In this document: one piece after another, positions 1-7,864 of the stretch
Numbering within the stretch: position 1 is the stretch's first letter
How the letters are laid out: every line of letters starts with the position of its first letter
Assembly: GCF_036330325.1 (NCBI RefSeq)
Contig: NZ_JAZDRO010000001.1
Span: 248,001-312,000 of the forward strand
From: Hyphobacterium marinum
GTDB lineage: Bacteria > Pseudomonadota > Alphaproteobacteria > Caulobacterales > Maricaulaceae
Length of the DNA: 64,000 bases
Direction: 5' to 3'
The notes under the pieces: model-generated
Seen by the model: the letters and a program-made list of their open reading frames with translations, nothing else
The model's database searches: none
Told to the model about the DNA's origin: nothing
Made by a program: the position numbers and the translations under genes

Positions 1-751
1 CTTCGGCCGAGACACAGGCATTCGAGTATCGCTGGGTTGCCCGAAAGGTTTCATAGGCCGGGTCCCGGCGATCATCATTCCAGTCCAAGGCGTCGTAGGT
101 TTCGAAGAGTCCGCGAGTTTCAAGCATACCATTGAGATAACAGTCAAAGTAAAAACCATCGAATGTTGCGCGAAGCTCGCGCCAGCGTTCCATTCCACGG
201 TCAAAATAGTCGATAGCCCGTCGCAATCCTTCCGGGTCGCGGCTCCGATCTAACTCGTCGATGGCAGCCTGCAGGGCCTCATGGTGGCCCCAGAAAAACG
301 ACCGGACATTCGATTCCTGACTGTAATCCCAGAAGGCAGCGCCGACGTAGCCTCTCAACCAGGATCGGAATTCTGGTGTTTGGGCATCTTCCGGGGCCAG
401 TTCGGAGCCGGTCAGGCTCACACTCATGGAATGCTGCGTATACCAGTTCTCGAGCAATCCATCGAGCCTAGCGACCTCGGCCTGCATGTCTCTCAATCTC
501 GCAAGATCAAGTTCGGGAGCACCGTGAAAGGCAACAGGATCTGTGAGCAGGTAGGTTGGGAAGTCAAATCGATCACCGTGGAACTCGACCGGGTCTGTCA
601 GCAGGTAGACTGGGAAGTCAAATCGCTCGCCGTGAAATTCAATGGGGTCTTCGAGAACGAACAGGGTCGCAGGCGGCCCGACAGGCACGACCTCCTGTGC
701 CAATGCAGACGCAGATAGCAGGAGGACGGCAAAGGCAGAGCGGATCGTCAA
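1..751 (-). CDS. Secreted repeat-containing protein of unknown function (3' end off the left edge)
   Basis: I do not recognise the family. The frame is open from a TTG at 751 to the window edge, about 250 codons. The N-terminus (MTIRSAFAVLLLSASALAQ) is a clear signal peptide, so the product is probably periplasmic or outer-membrane. Residues about 35-77 carry two full copies and a third partial copy of an 18-residue repeat (DPxEFHGxRFDFPxYLLT). The rest is rich in Trp, Tyr and charged residues. TTG is chosen because the frame is closed by the TAG of the upstream gene at 755-757, only 3 nt away, and a GGAG-like Shine-Dalgarno overlaps that gene's end. It probably shares an operon with the secreted protein at 755-1291. 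The DNA is lower in GC than the rest of the window. Confidence 0.75.
   Translation of the reverse strand, partial: MTIRSAFAVLLLSASALAQEVVPVGPPATLFVLEDPIEFHGERFDFPVYLLTDPVEFHGDRFDFPTYLLTDPVAFHGAPELDLARLRDMQAEVARLDGLLENWYTQHSMSVSLTGSELAPEDAQTPEFRSWLRGYVGAAFWDYSQESNVRSFFWGHHEALQAAIDELDRSRDPEGLRRAIDYFDRGMERWRELRATFDGFYFDCYLNGMLETRGLFETYDALDWNDDRRDPAYETFRATQRYSNACVSAE
521..649 (-). repeat. 54-bp in-frame tandem repeat (two copies plus a partial third)
   Basis: Copies at 596-649 and 542-595 are near-identical 54-bp units, followed by a 21-bp partial copy at 521-541. All lie in frame within the secreted protein at 1-751. Each unit encodes 18 residues starting Asp-Pro and containing Glu/Ala-Phe-His-Gly. 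Confidence 0.9.
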
Positions 752-754
752 TGC

Positions 755-1291
755 CTACTCCACTCCGCGGATCCAGTTGGACACCCGGCGGCGCGTGGTG
801 CCCGGGCGCGCACACACCGTTTCCGCGTCGGATACATCGACTGCGCAGTAATCGACCGTATCCCAGTCTGTAAACCTTTGATAAGGCGTATCAAAAGTGG
901 CAAAGCACTCGATACGTTCAATCAGCAAGGGGTTTGCAATATCGTTCTGGAAATCCACGCGTACCAGTGCATCAACGTCGCGGGAGGCAGGCTCCTCTTC
1001 ACCATCTCCCTGTCGCCAGATCATTATCGTTTCGGACGCGATCTGAGTATTGTCCATGTGAGTGGCCCGGCAATCCAGATCAATGTGTTCAACTTGCCGG
1101 TTGATATTGGTCATGCAGACCGGGACATAGACGAAGAACCCAATATACTGGGTCAGTGAATCATCGATTTCATATTCTTCAGGCACATCCGGCAGAGAAT
1201 TGATATCGGCGGGCGAGCATCCACTCTCTCTGGCGTCCGCAACTTCGTTCGTCGCCAAAACAAATACCAAGACCAACATCGCTCTGAACAT
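755..1291 (-). CDS. Small secreted Cys-containing protein, unknown function
   Basis: 178 residues, family not recognised. The N-terminus (MFRAMLVLVFVLATNEVADA) looks like a signal peptide with cleavage near residue 20. The mature part contains six Cys residues (for example in SGCSPAD, PVCMTN, LDCRAT, ECFATF, DYCAVD, VCARP), which suggests disulfide bonding in the periplasm. The ATG at 1291 is chosen over an upstream in-frame ATG at 1339 because an excellent Shine-Dalgarno (AAGGGAGGT) lies just before it and the signal peptide then starts at residue 1. Its stop lies 3 nt before the TTG of the next secreted gene, so the two are probably co-transcribed. GC is visibly lower than in genes to the right of the tRNA. 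Confidence 0.7.
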   Translation of the reverse strand: MFRAMLVLVFVLATNEVADARESGCSPADINSLPDVPEEYEIDDSLTQYIGFFVYVPVCMTNINRQVEHIDLDCRATHMDNTQIASETIMIWRQGDGEEEPASRDVDALVRVDFQNDIANPLLIERIECFATFDTPYQRFTDWDTVDYCAVDVSDAETVCARPGTTRRRVSNWIRGVE

Positions 1292-1444
1292 GGCAACCTC
1301 CCTTAGAGAGAGACTAACCCTACATAGTCGGCAAATCAAAAATCGAGACTATTATTCCGCGAAGTCTCTGTTCTGGAACCAATCGCCCGACCCCAAGAAA
1401 TCCCGTTGTGATTCGAGATATGGTCTGCCCAAGGGGTGGGGAAG

Positions 1445-1520
1445 TGGTGCCGCTTGCGTGACTCGAACACGCGACCCCATCATTACGAATGATGTGCTCT
1501 ACCAGCTGAGCTAAAGCGGC
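1445..1520 (-). tRNA. tRNA-Thr (CGT anticodon)
   Basis: 76 nt, reading on the minus strand from GCCGCTT to AAGCGGC-A-CCA. Acceptor stem 7 bp perfect; D arm GCTC/GAGC; anticodon stem CATCA/TGATG with loop TTCGTAA, so the anticodon is CGU; T arm with GTTCGAGTC. The CCA end is encoded. CGU reads ACG threonine codons, which are frequent in high-GC genomes. Confidence 0.97.
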
Positions 1521-1588
1521 CCCGGACATGCGGGCGCGGAACCTAACCGCGAACCTTGGCCAGCGCAATATCACTTTGTCCGCGGAAG

Positions 1589-2245
1589 TCAGCCTTCTTT
1601 CAGCATCGCGCTGATCCGCGCTGCGACCGGTTCGGCGAGCGCGTTGAAGGATGGGCGCAGGGCTTCAAGCTCGGGTTCGGCGGCCGCCGCGTCATTGGTG
1701 ACGACAATGTCGGCGATAGCCTTGCCGGGCTCGGTGAATTTGAGATGGCTCGGGCGGACCGAGCGCAGATACTGGATCACCACCGATTCCACACTGCGGC
1801 CGCGCTCGCGCACATCGCGCAATATACGGCGCGCCAGGCGCACGTCGGCGGGCGCATCGACATAGACGGTCAGATCGTAGAGCGGCGTCAGGTCCGGATC
1901 GGCGAGGACGTGGATGCCTTCCACGATGATGATGTCGGCGGGCTGAACGCGGCGGGTCTCGTCTTTCCGGCTGTGCGTGGCGAAATCATAAAGCGGGGCG
2001 TCGACCGCCTTGCCTTTCTTGAGCGATGACAATTGTTTCGCCATCAGGGCGTGGTCATGCGCGGTCACATCATCGAAATTATAGCGCAGCGGGTCGAAGG
2101 CCGGGTCGTAGCCGTGATCGCGATAATATTCGTCTTCACGGATGAGGCGGACCTCCATCGGTTCGAGCAGTCTCCGGATCGCTTCGGCGAGCGTGGTCTT
2201 GCCCGAGGCCGATCCGCCCGCAATGGCGACGAGAAGCCGGCTCAC
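1589..2245 (-). CDS. udk: Uridine kinase
   Basis: 218 residues, cytoplasmic. Phosphorylates uridine and cytidine to UMP and CMP with ATP or GTP in pyrimidine salvage. A Walker A P-loop (GGSASGKT) lies at residues about 10-17, followed by the family's DEYYRD segment with the catalytic Asp, and later VEGIHVLADPDL and RRILRDVRERGR, typical of the uridine kinase/phosphoribulokinase fold. Length matches the family (about 210-220). It starts with GTG, whose GTGA overlaps the stop of the hemY-like gene, making it the last gene of the hemC-hemD-mic60-hemY-udk operon. Phosphoribulokinase is the nearest alternative but is usually longer. Confidence 0.9.
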   Translation of the reverse strand: MSRLLVAIAGGSASGKTTLAEAIRRLLEPMEVRLIREDEYYRDHGYDPAFDPLRYNFDDVTAHDHALMAKQLSSLKKGKAVDAPLYDFATHSRKDETRRVQPADIIIVEGIHVLADPDLTPLYDLTVYVDAPADVRLARRILRDVRERGRSVESVVIQYLRSVRPSHLKFTEPGKAIADIVVTNDAAAAEPELEALRPSFNALAEPVAARISAMLKEG

Positions 2246-3741
2246 CGATGACCCCGTGCCGCGATGGACTCGATGTCGTCATCATCGTCGTCGTCATCAT
2301 CGCCCACGCCGGGATCGTCCGGCGGACGCGGCGTATCATGGAAGACGGTCTCGCCCTTTTTACCCGGTGCCGGGCGTACCCGCACGGGTTTCGGGGCTTC
2401 TAGAAGGGCAGTTTCCGGGACGGCCTCGGCCGCGATTTCGAAACGCTCATAGCGGGGGTGGAGGAGGCGGCCCTCATCACCGAACGCATAGACCATGCGC
2501 TTCCAGTCATCGGGCGAGAAGGCAAAGGCGCGGCCCTCGCCATCAATGTCCGACCAGTCGGCTTCACCGGGTGCATGGGCCGCGCGCGTCATCCAGCGGC
2601 GGGCCGCCTTGTCGTCATCCTCCAGCCGGGCCAGACGCGCCGCCAATGCGCACAGCCGGGCCGAGGGGGTTCCGAATTCCAGCAGAGGGTCGAGCGCGGC
2701 GCGGGCCTCGCCCGTCTCCCCGCCTTCCAGAGCGGCCTCGGCGAGGAGCAGGCGGGATTCGCGGTGTTCGGCACGAATGGCGGCGAGCGCCTTCAGTCGT
2801 TCGGCGCGTTTGGCCTTGGTGTCGCTCTTGCGCAATTCGGCCAGCGCGCGGGCCAGCGCCGGGTGGGGTGCCGCCGACCAGGCGCTTTTCAGAACGCTTT
2901 CGGCTTTCGAATGCTTGCGGTTCGCCGCAAGCAGGCGCGCGGCCAGCGCGGCCGCCGGGGCAAAGGAGGGCGCAGCGCTTGCGGCCTGCTCGGCCAGGCT
3001 GCGCGCCTTGTCCGGATCGGAATCCTCCCGCTCCATGGCAGCAGCTGTCAGGAGTACCGATTTACGGCGGCGGGCGGGATCGGGCGCGATCTGCTTGCGT
3101 TTCTCGCCCTCCGAGAGTGTGGCCAGGGCCGCCAGCCAGTCGGCTTGGGCGACCTGCGCATCGAAGAGGGCATCAAACGCCCAGCGGACCGATTTAGACT
3201 GGTTGAACGCGTCCTCGGCATGGGCCGCGGTGGTGGCATGTTCGCCGCGCTCATGGGCGATCTGCGCGAGGCCCCGGCGCGCGACGATCCGCGTTTTCGG
3301 ATCTTCCAGCATCGCCTCGTAATGCGCTTCGGCCCCGGGCAGGTTTCCAGCCGCTTCCGCGGCGCGGGCGGCCAGAAGACGTGATAGCGCCGGCCGGTCG
3401 AGCAGGGCATCAGCGCGCGCGGCCTGGCGCACCGCGTTCTCGCCTTCCCCTGCGGCCGCAGCGATGAGGGCGCGTTCGAGCGCATCGAATCCCTTCTCCT
3501 TGCGGCGGCGAAGGTTGAACTTGCGGAGATTGTCAGGCGCGGTCCACACGCCCAGCACCAGCCGCCAGATGACGAGGAGAATGAAGGTCAGGACCAGCAG
3601 GCCCGCCGCGGCCAGTGCGAAGGGCATGCGGCCTTCCACGCCCATGAATTCGAAACTCGCCGAGCCGGGATTGAGCGTGACGAAGACGGTGACCGCACAG
3701 GCCGCGATGATCACCAGGACAACGAGAATGAGACGGATCAT
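2242..3741 (-). CDS. hemY: HemY N-terminal domain protein (heme-operon TPR membrane protein)
   Basis: 499 residues. Two N-terminal membrane helices (about 3-23 and 41-63) are followed by a long TPR-like, Ala-rich cytoplasmic or periplasmic helical region, the layout of proteobacterial HemY. In this family HemY is a TPR protein linked to coproporphyrinogen/protoporphyrin steps and is not the Bacillus oxidase of the same name. The C-terminus carries a run of nine consecutive Asp codons just before the stop, a low-complexity acidic tail. The start ATG at 3741 overlaps the stop of the Mic60-like gene (ATGA), and its own stop overlaps udk. The exact biochemical role is unresolved in the family. 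Confidence 0.85.
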   Translation of the reverse strand: MIRLILVVLVIIAACAVTVFVTLNPGSASFEFMGVEGRMPFALAAAGLLVLTFILLVIWRLVLGVWTAPDNLRKFNLRRRKEKGFDALERALIAAAAGEGENAVRQAARADALLDRPALSRLLAARAAEAAGNLPGAEAHYEAMLEDPKTRIVARRGLAQIAHERGEHATTAAHAEDAFNQSKSVRWAFDALFDAQVAQADWLAALATLSEGEKRKQIAPDPARRRKSVLLTAAAMEREDSDPDKARSLAEQAASAAPSFAPAAALAARLLAANRKHSKAESVLKSAWSAAPHPALARALAELRKSDTKAKRAERLKALAAIRAEHRESRLLLAEAALEGGETGEARAALDPLLEFGTPSARLCALAARLARLEDDDKAARRWMTRAAHAPGEADWSDIDGEGRAFAFSPDDWKRMVYAFGDEGRLLHPRYERFEIAAEAVPETALLEAPKPVRVRPAPGKKGETVFHDTPRPPDDPGVGDDDDDDDDDIESIAARGHR

Positions 3742-4970
3742 CGCGGGTCCTCCCCCTGCGAGGCGGCATCCTCAACGAGTGCGGCGCGAAGGCTATCGAG
3801 CGCGGACTCGACCTGGAGCCGGGCCTGCGCGGAGAGAAGCCAGGGCCGCGCCGCGTCCAGGGCCTCACCTTCAAGGCGTTCGGTGGCCGCGACCGCGCCT
3901 TCCAGGTCGCCGCGCTGCAAACGCGCATCGGCCAGCGCCGCAAGTGCAAGCGGTCCGTCGCCGTCTTCCGCGCCGGTCGTGCGGCGCACCTCAATGAGGC
4001 CGAAAAAGGCGCGCGAGGGTCCGGCGGCAGCCTCGATCTCCGCGCGCGGAAAATCGGCCGCAAGGCTTTCGCGGTCGGGCACACCGGCCCGCGCCAGCGA
4101 TTGCAGACTCGACAGCTCGGTCCGTCCGCGCCAGAGGCGGGCCAGCGCCGCGCGTTCAGCCTCGAACGGGTCGGACGTTTCCGCGATCTCGGCAAGCGCC
4201 ATCAGGGCAAGCGTGCGGGCGGCCAGCGTCCGGGCATTGTCGTTGTCGCCACCGGATTCGCGGGTGGCTTCCAGACTGGCTGCCCGGTCCGAGGCTACTT
4301 GCGCCAGCGTCTCGGCGGCCGCTATGCGGGCTTCGAGACCCGACAGGTCGACCGCCGGACTTTCATCCGGTTCGGCGCTCTCCAGCGCTGCAATGCGGGC
4401 TTCAAGCGCGGTGATGGCTTCAGACGAATCGCCGCCGCCTTCGGGTAAGGCCGAGACGCCGTCGAGCGCCTGGTTGGCGAGCGTTTCGGCCCGTTCGGCA
4501 GTCTGCGCGACGGTATCGAGACGCTCGGTCAGCGCACTGTCGTCATAGGCCGGTCCCGCGTCACCGGACCCGGCGGCTTCAAGCGCCGCGATACGGGTTT
4601 CAAGTGCAGAAATCGTTTCCGGATCGCCCTCGCCAATCACGACGGGCGGTGCCGATTCCAGCCGTTCCACACGATCGCGCAGCGCGGCATAGTCATTGGC
4701 GATATCGCCTGCCGGGTCGGCGGATTCCAGCGCGGCAAGGCGGGTTTCTAGCGCGGCCAGCGTGCCGGACGGGTCGGTGGCTTCGGGTATTGCCTGCTGC
4801 CCGTCGAGCCACCAAGCCCCGGCAAGGCCCAGCGCGCCGCCGGCGATGGCCGCAGTCAGGAAAAGCAACAGACCACCGCCGAACCCGCCGCGGCGGGGCC
4901 GGTCGTTGTCTTCGACCGGAGCCGGTTCGAATTCGGCGTCGACCGGTTCGGGTTCACTGGACTTGGTCAT
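3738..4970 (-). CDS. Alphaproteobacterial Mic60/mitofilin-like inner-membrane protein
   Basis: 410 residues. A short charged, acidic/Pro-rich N-terminus is followed by one Gly/Ala-rich membrane helix (about 32-53), a long Glu/Ala heptad-like region (about 70-240) consistent with coiled coil, and a C-terminal segment with the mitofilin-like signature LQRGDLEGAV (about 350-360) and a following conserved Trp. This architecture and its place between hemD and hemY match the bacterial ancestor of mitochondrial Mic60, which shapes intracytoplasmic membranes or envelope contact sites. It starts with ATG 47 nt after hemD and overlaps hemY by 4 nt. Often annotated simply as a COG4223 or mitofilin family protein. 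Confidence 0.85.
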   Translation of the reverse strand: MTKSSEPEPVDAEFEPAPVEDNDRPRRGGFGGGLLLFLTAAIAGGALGLAGAWWLDGQQAIPEATDPSGTLAALETRLAALESADPAGDIANDYAALRDRVERLESAPPVVIGEGDPETISALETRIAALEAAGSGDAGPAYDDSALTERLDTVAQTAERAETLANQALDGVSALPEGGGDSSEAITALEARIAALESAEPDESPAVDLSGLEARIAAAETLAQVASDRAASLEATRESGGDNDNARTLAARTLALMALAEIAETSDPFEAERAALARLWRGRTELSSLQSLARAGVPDRESLAADFPRAEIEAAAGPSRAFFGLIEVRRTTGAEDGDGPLALAALADARLQRGDLEGAVAATERLEGEALDAARPWLLSAQARLQVESALDSLRAALVEDAASQGEDPR

Positions 4971-5017
4971 TTTCCCCGTCTTGGCGATAGGCGTTGATTC
5001 GCGTCTGCCCGGTCAGT

Positions 5018-5737
5018 CTAGGGGGCGCGGCGCGTTGAGCCAACGCGATCAAGAAGCGCAGCCTCGTCGGGTGTATCGGCGATGCGCACAGCGCCCCAGT
5101 CCGAGGCGATCAGATTGTCGGCGGTAGCAAGGCTGATCGCCGCCGCGATCAGGCCTTTGAGACTGGCATTGAGTTCGGCATCGTCCACCAGCGCGGTGAA
5201 GGCAGCCGCCGCGCGCGGCGAGTGAAACAGTACCGCCGAGAGGCGCTTGTCTTCCAGTGCGGTTTTCGCCGCCGCCGGCAGGACCGGTGCCGCCTCGGCG
5301 CGATAGGCGATGGTTTCGTGGACGTGATAGCCCTTGCGCATGAGCGTGCCGGAGACGTCGCCAGCCGTATGCGCGCCGCGCACATGCAGAAGCGCACCCT
5401 TTTCCGGCTCGAGACCCCTGCAGATCAGTTCGATCAGCGCTTCGGCATCGCCGCCGGCCGAGCGGGTCTTTTCAAAGCCTGCGTCCTTCGCGGCGGCCTC
5501 GGTGGCATCGCCGACGCACCAGGCCGCCGGCTTGCGTTCAGGGCGCAGCGCGGCCCAGGCGCGCACGCCATTGGGACTGGTGAAGACCAGCGCCTGGACC
5601 CGCTTCAAATCGGCGATGATGGCTTCCGCTTCGCGAATGGTCAGGAAGGGCGCGATTACAGGCTCGATTCCCAGCGCTGTCAGCGCCTTGGCGGTGCGGG
5701 ATGCCCCCGGTTCGGCGCGGGTAACAAGCGCCCTCAT
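5018..5737 (-). CDS. hemD: Uroporphyrinogen-III synthase
   Basis: 239 residues, cytoplasmic. Cyclises hydroxymethylbilane with D-ring inversion to uroporphyrinogen III in tetrapyrrole synthesis. The sequence shows the typical weakly conserved family features: an N-terminal VTRAEPGA segment, VFTSPNGVRAW, CVGDATEAAAKDAGF and a late FHSPRAAAAF. Length is usual (about 230-260). The start ATG overlaps the hemC stop (ATGA), a standard hemCD arrangement, which supports the call despite low family conservation. Confidence 0.9.
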   Translation of the reverse strand: MRALVTRAEPGASRTAKALTALGIEPVIAPFLTIREAEAIIADLKRVQALVFTSPNGVRAWAALRPERKPAAWCVGDATEAAAKDAGFEKTRSAGGDAEALIELICRGLEPEKGALLHVRGAHTAGDVSGTLMRKGYHVHETIAYRAEAAPVLPAAAKTALEDKRLSAVLFHSPRAAAAFTALVDDAELNASLKGLIAAAISLATADNLIASDWGAVRIADTPDEAALLDRVGSTRRAP

Positions 5738-6702
5738 GACGCCGCCACCGCGCGCGCGAGCTTGTCACCGCCGGCCGACCGGATTTCGCTGCCGATCCGC
5801 GTGCCCAGCGCGCGGGCCGCGTCCGCCGCGAATGCGCACCGCCCTTCGGCGTGCCAGCGGTCGGTCCCGTCCGGCATCAGCGCTTCGGCCCGCAGCCAGA
5901 GCGTCTCACGCTCGCGGACGGCGTGGATCGCGATTGGCGTGCGGCAGGACCCATCCAGGGCCGCCAGAGCCGCGCGTTCGGCCTCCAGGACAATCGCCGT
6001 GGGGTCGTGATTGAGGGCTGCAACGATCTCCCGGGCATCCTCATCTTCAGCATGGACAGCGATACCGATGACGCCCTGCCCGCCCGCCGGGAGCATGGCA
6101 TCGACATCGACCGGACCGAGCTTCGCTTCGGGACGTCCGAGGCGTTTAAGCCCGGCGCGCGCCAGGAAGGTCGCGTCGATCTCTCCAGCCTCCAGCCGGG
6201 ACAGGCGTGTGCCGACATTGCCGCGCAGGGTGACGACGTTGAGATCGGGCCGGGCGTGGAGGGCCTGGGCCTGCCGGCGCAGGCTCGCCGTGCCCAGCGT
6301 TGCGCCTTGCGGCAGATCGGCGAGCGCCGCACTGCCCGAGGCGGTCAGCAGCACATCGCGCGGATCTTCGCGCTCCAGCACGGCGGCAAAGTCGATTCCG
6401 GTGGGCGGCTCGACCGGCACATCTTTCATGGAATGGACCGATATACGCGCCTCCTTGTTCAGGATGGCGGTGTCGATTTCCTTGGTGAAGAGCCCCTTGC
6501 CGCCCGCTTCGGTCAGGCGCTGGGTGGTCAGCTTGTCGCCTGTGGTCAGATAGGTCCGCACCGGAAAGACCAGTTCGGCCTCGTCGGCGGACAGGCCATG
6601 GGCGCGCGCCAGAAGGTCGCGCGTCAGGTGCGCCTGGGCAAGCGCCAAGGGTGAACCGCGCGTGGCGATCGGCAGCGGGGAGGCAGCGGACAGTGTCGGC
6701 AA
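5734..6702 (-). CDS. hemC: Hydroxymethylbilane synthase (porphobilinogen deaminase)
   Basis: 322 residues with the chosen start. Polymerises four porphobilinogens into hydroxymethylbilane using a dipyrromethane cofactor. Seen motifs: IATRGSPLALAQ at the N-terminus, the SVHSMKDVP substrate loop, TASLRRQAQ, LRGNVGTRLSRL and PAGGQGVIGI. The cofactor Cys lies in LDGSCRTPI. The in-frame ATG at 6783 would overlap the divergent tsaD start, so I favour the TTG at 6702, which has an AAGGGA ribosome site about 10 nt upstream and gives the usual N-terminus. First gene of the heme/Mic60/udk operon, with only 37 bp separating it from tsaD. Confidence 0.9.
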   Translation of the reverse strand: MPTLSAASPLPIATRGSPLALAQAHLTRDLLARAHGLSADEAELVFPVRTYLTTGDKLTTQRLTEAGGKGLFTKEIDTAILNKEARISVHSMKDVPVEPPTGIDFAAVLEREDPRDVLLTASGSAALADLPQGATLGTASLRRQAQALHARPDLNVVTLRGNVGTRLSRLEAGEIDATFLARAGLKRLGRPEAKLGPVDVDAMLPAGGQGVIGIAVHAEDEDAREIVAALNHDPTAIVLEAERAALAALDGSCRTPIAIHAVRERETLWLRAEALMPDGTDRWHAEGRCAFAADAARALGTRIGSEIRSAGGDKLARAVAAS

Positions 6703-6739
6703 GTTGCACTTGTCCCTTCGGCGGGAGTATCGAACGGCA

Positions 6740-7864
6740 ATGACGGACTTAGCCCCTGCCTTCCCCCCGGCGCAAGCGCTCACCGTGCTGGGACTGGAAT
6801 CCAGCTGCGATGAAAGCGCGGCGGCGATCGTGCGCCGTAATGCCGATGGCCGGATCGAGGTACTCGCCGATTGCGTTCTGGGGCAGGAAGACGCCCATGC
6901 GCCCTATGGCGGCGTGGTGCCGGAAATCGCCGCGCGCGCCCATGCCGAGGCGATGGACCATCTCGCCCGCCGGGCGCTGGCCGAAAGTGGCCTGGTGCTC
7001 GATGACATGGACGCGATTGCCGCGACATCCGGGCCGGGCCTCGTTGGCGGGGTCATGGCCGCGCTGATGACGGCCAAGGGGCTGGCACTGGGGGCGGGAA
7101 AGCCGCTGATCGCGGTCAATCATCTGGAAGGACACGCGCTTTCGCCGCGTCTGTCGGGCGCGCTCGTATTCCCCTACCTCCTCCTGCTGGTCTCCGGCGG
7201 CCATACCCAGCTCCTCGCCGCGCGCGGCGTTGGCGACTATCAGCGTCTCGGCTCGACGCTCGACGACGCGGCGGGCGAGGCCTTCGACAAGACGGCCAAG
7301 GTGATGGGGCTTGGCTTTCCGGGAGGACCCGCACTGGAGCGCTGTGCGAAGGACGGGGACGCGTCCCGTTTCGAGCTTCCGCACCCGCTCGCCGGACGTC
7401 CGGGCTGCGATTTTTCCTTTGCAGGTTTGAAAACCGCGGCGCGTCAGATCTGGGACGGGCTGGATACACCGACCGACAAGGACCGCGCCGATCTCGCCGC
7501 CGGCGTGCAGGCCGCGATTGCGCGCTCCCTCGCCGAGCGTTCGGGCCGGGCGATGGCGCAATTCGCCGGTGAGTTCGGGCCGGGTTCGCATACATTTGTG
7601 GTCGCGGGCGGGGTCGCGGCGAACACGGCTGTGCGTACCGCGCTTGAGGCCGAAGCAGCAGAGCACGGTTTCACGCTTTCCGCGCCGCCGATGAAATGGT
7701 GCACAGACAATGCGGCGATGATCGCGCTGGCCGGTGTCGAACGGCTGGCGCGCGGGGACACGGATGGTCTCGACGCCCCGGCACGGGCGCGCTGGCCTTT
7801 GGACGCGGCCTCGGCCAAGCTGGATCCGGTGATCGGTGCCGGACGGAAAGGGCCCAAGGCATGA
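6740..7864 (+). CDS. tsaD: tRNA N6-adenosine threonylcarbamoyltransferase
   Basis: 374 residues, cytoplasmic. Catalytic subunit for t6A37 formation on ANN-decoding tRNAs, working with TsaB, TsaC and TsaE. It has the ASKHA-fold N-terminus (VLGLESSCDESAAA), the GPGLVGG segment, the metal-binding HLEGH, and LVSGGHTQLL. Length matches the family. The ATG at 6740 is chosen because it gives the normal N-terminus; an ATG at 6662 would lie inside hemC. Its stop overlaps gpsA by ATGA. The divergent pairing with hemC is common in alphaproteobacteria. Confidence 0.95.
   Translation: MTDLAPAFPPAQALTVLGLESSCDESAAAIVRRNADGRIEVLADCVLGQEDAHAPYGGVVPEIAARAHAEAMDHLARRALAESGLVLDDMDAIAATSGPGLVGGVMAALMTAKGLALGAGKPLIAVNHLEGHALSPRLSGALVFPYLLLLVSGGHTQLLAARGVGDYQRLGSTLDDAAGEAFDKTAKVMGLGFPGGPALERCAKDGDASRFELPHPLAGRPGCDFSFAGLKTAARQIWDGLDTPTDKDRADLAAGVQAAIARSLAERSGRAMAQFAGEFGPGSHTFVVAGGVAANTAVRTALEAEAAEHGFTLSAPPMKWCTDNAAMIALAGVERLARGDTDGLDAPARARWPLDAASAKLDPVIGAGRKGPKA

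Noticed and set aside
521..649. Direct repeats as a CRISPR array
   Set aside because: Units are contiguous, in frame and coding, with no spacers and no cas genes nearby.
749..757. Possible readthrough: the two secreted genes at 755-1291 and 1-751 are in the same frame, separated only by TAG and one codon
   Set aside because: The downstream part begins with its own complete signal peptide and a ribosome site, so two separate proteins explain it better than stop-codon readthrough.
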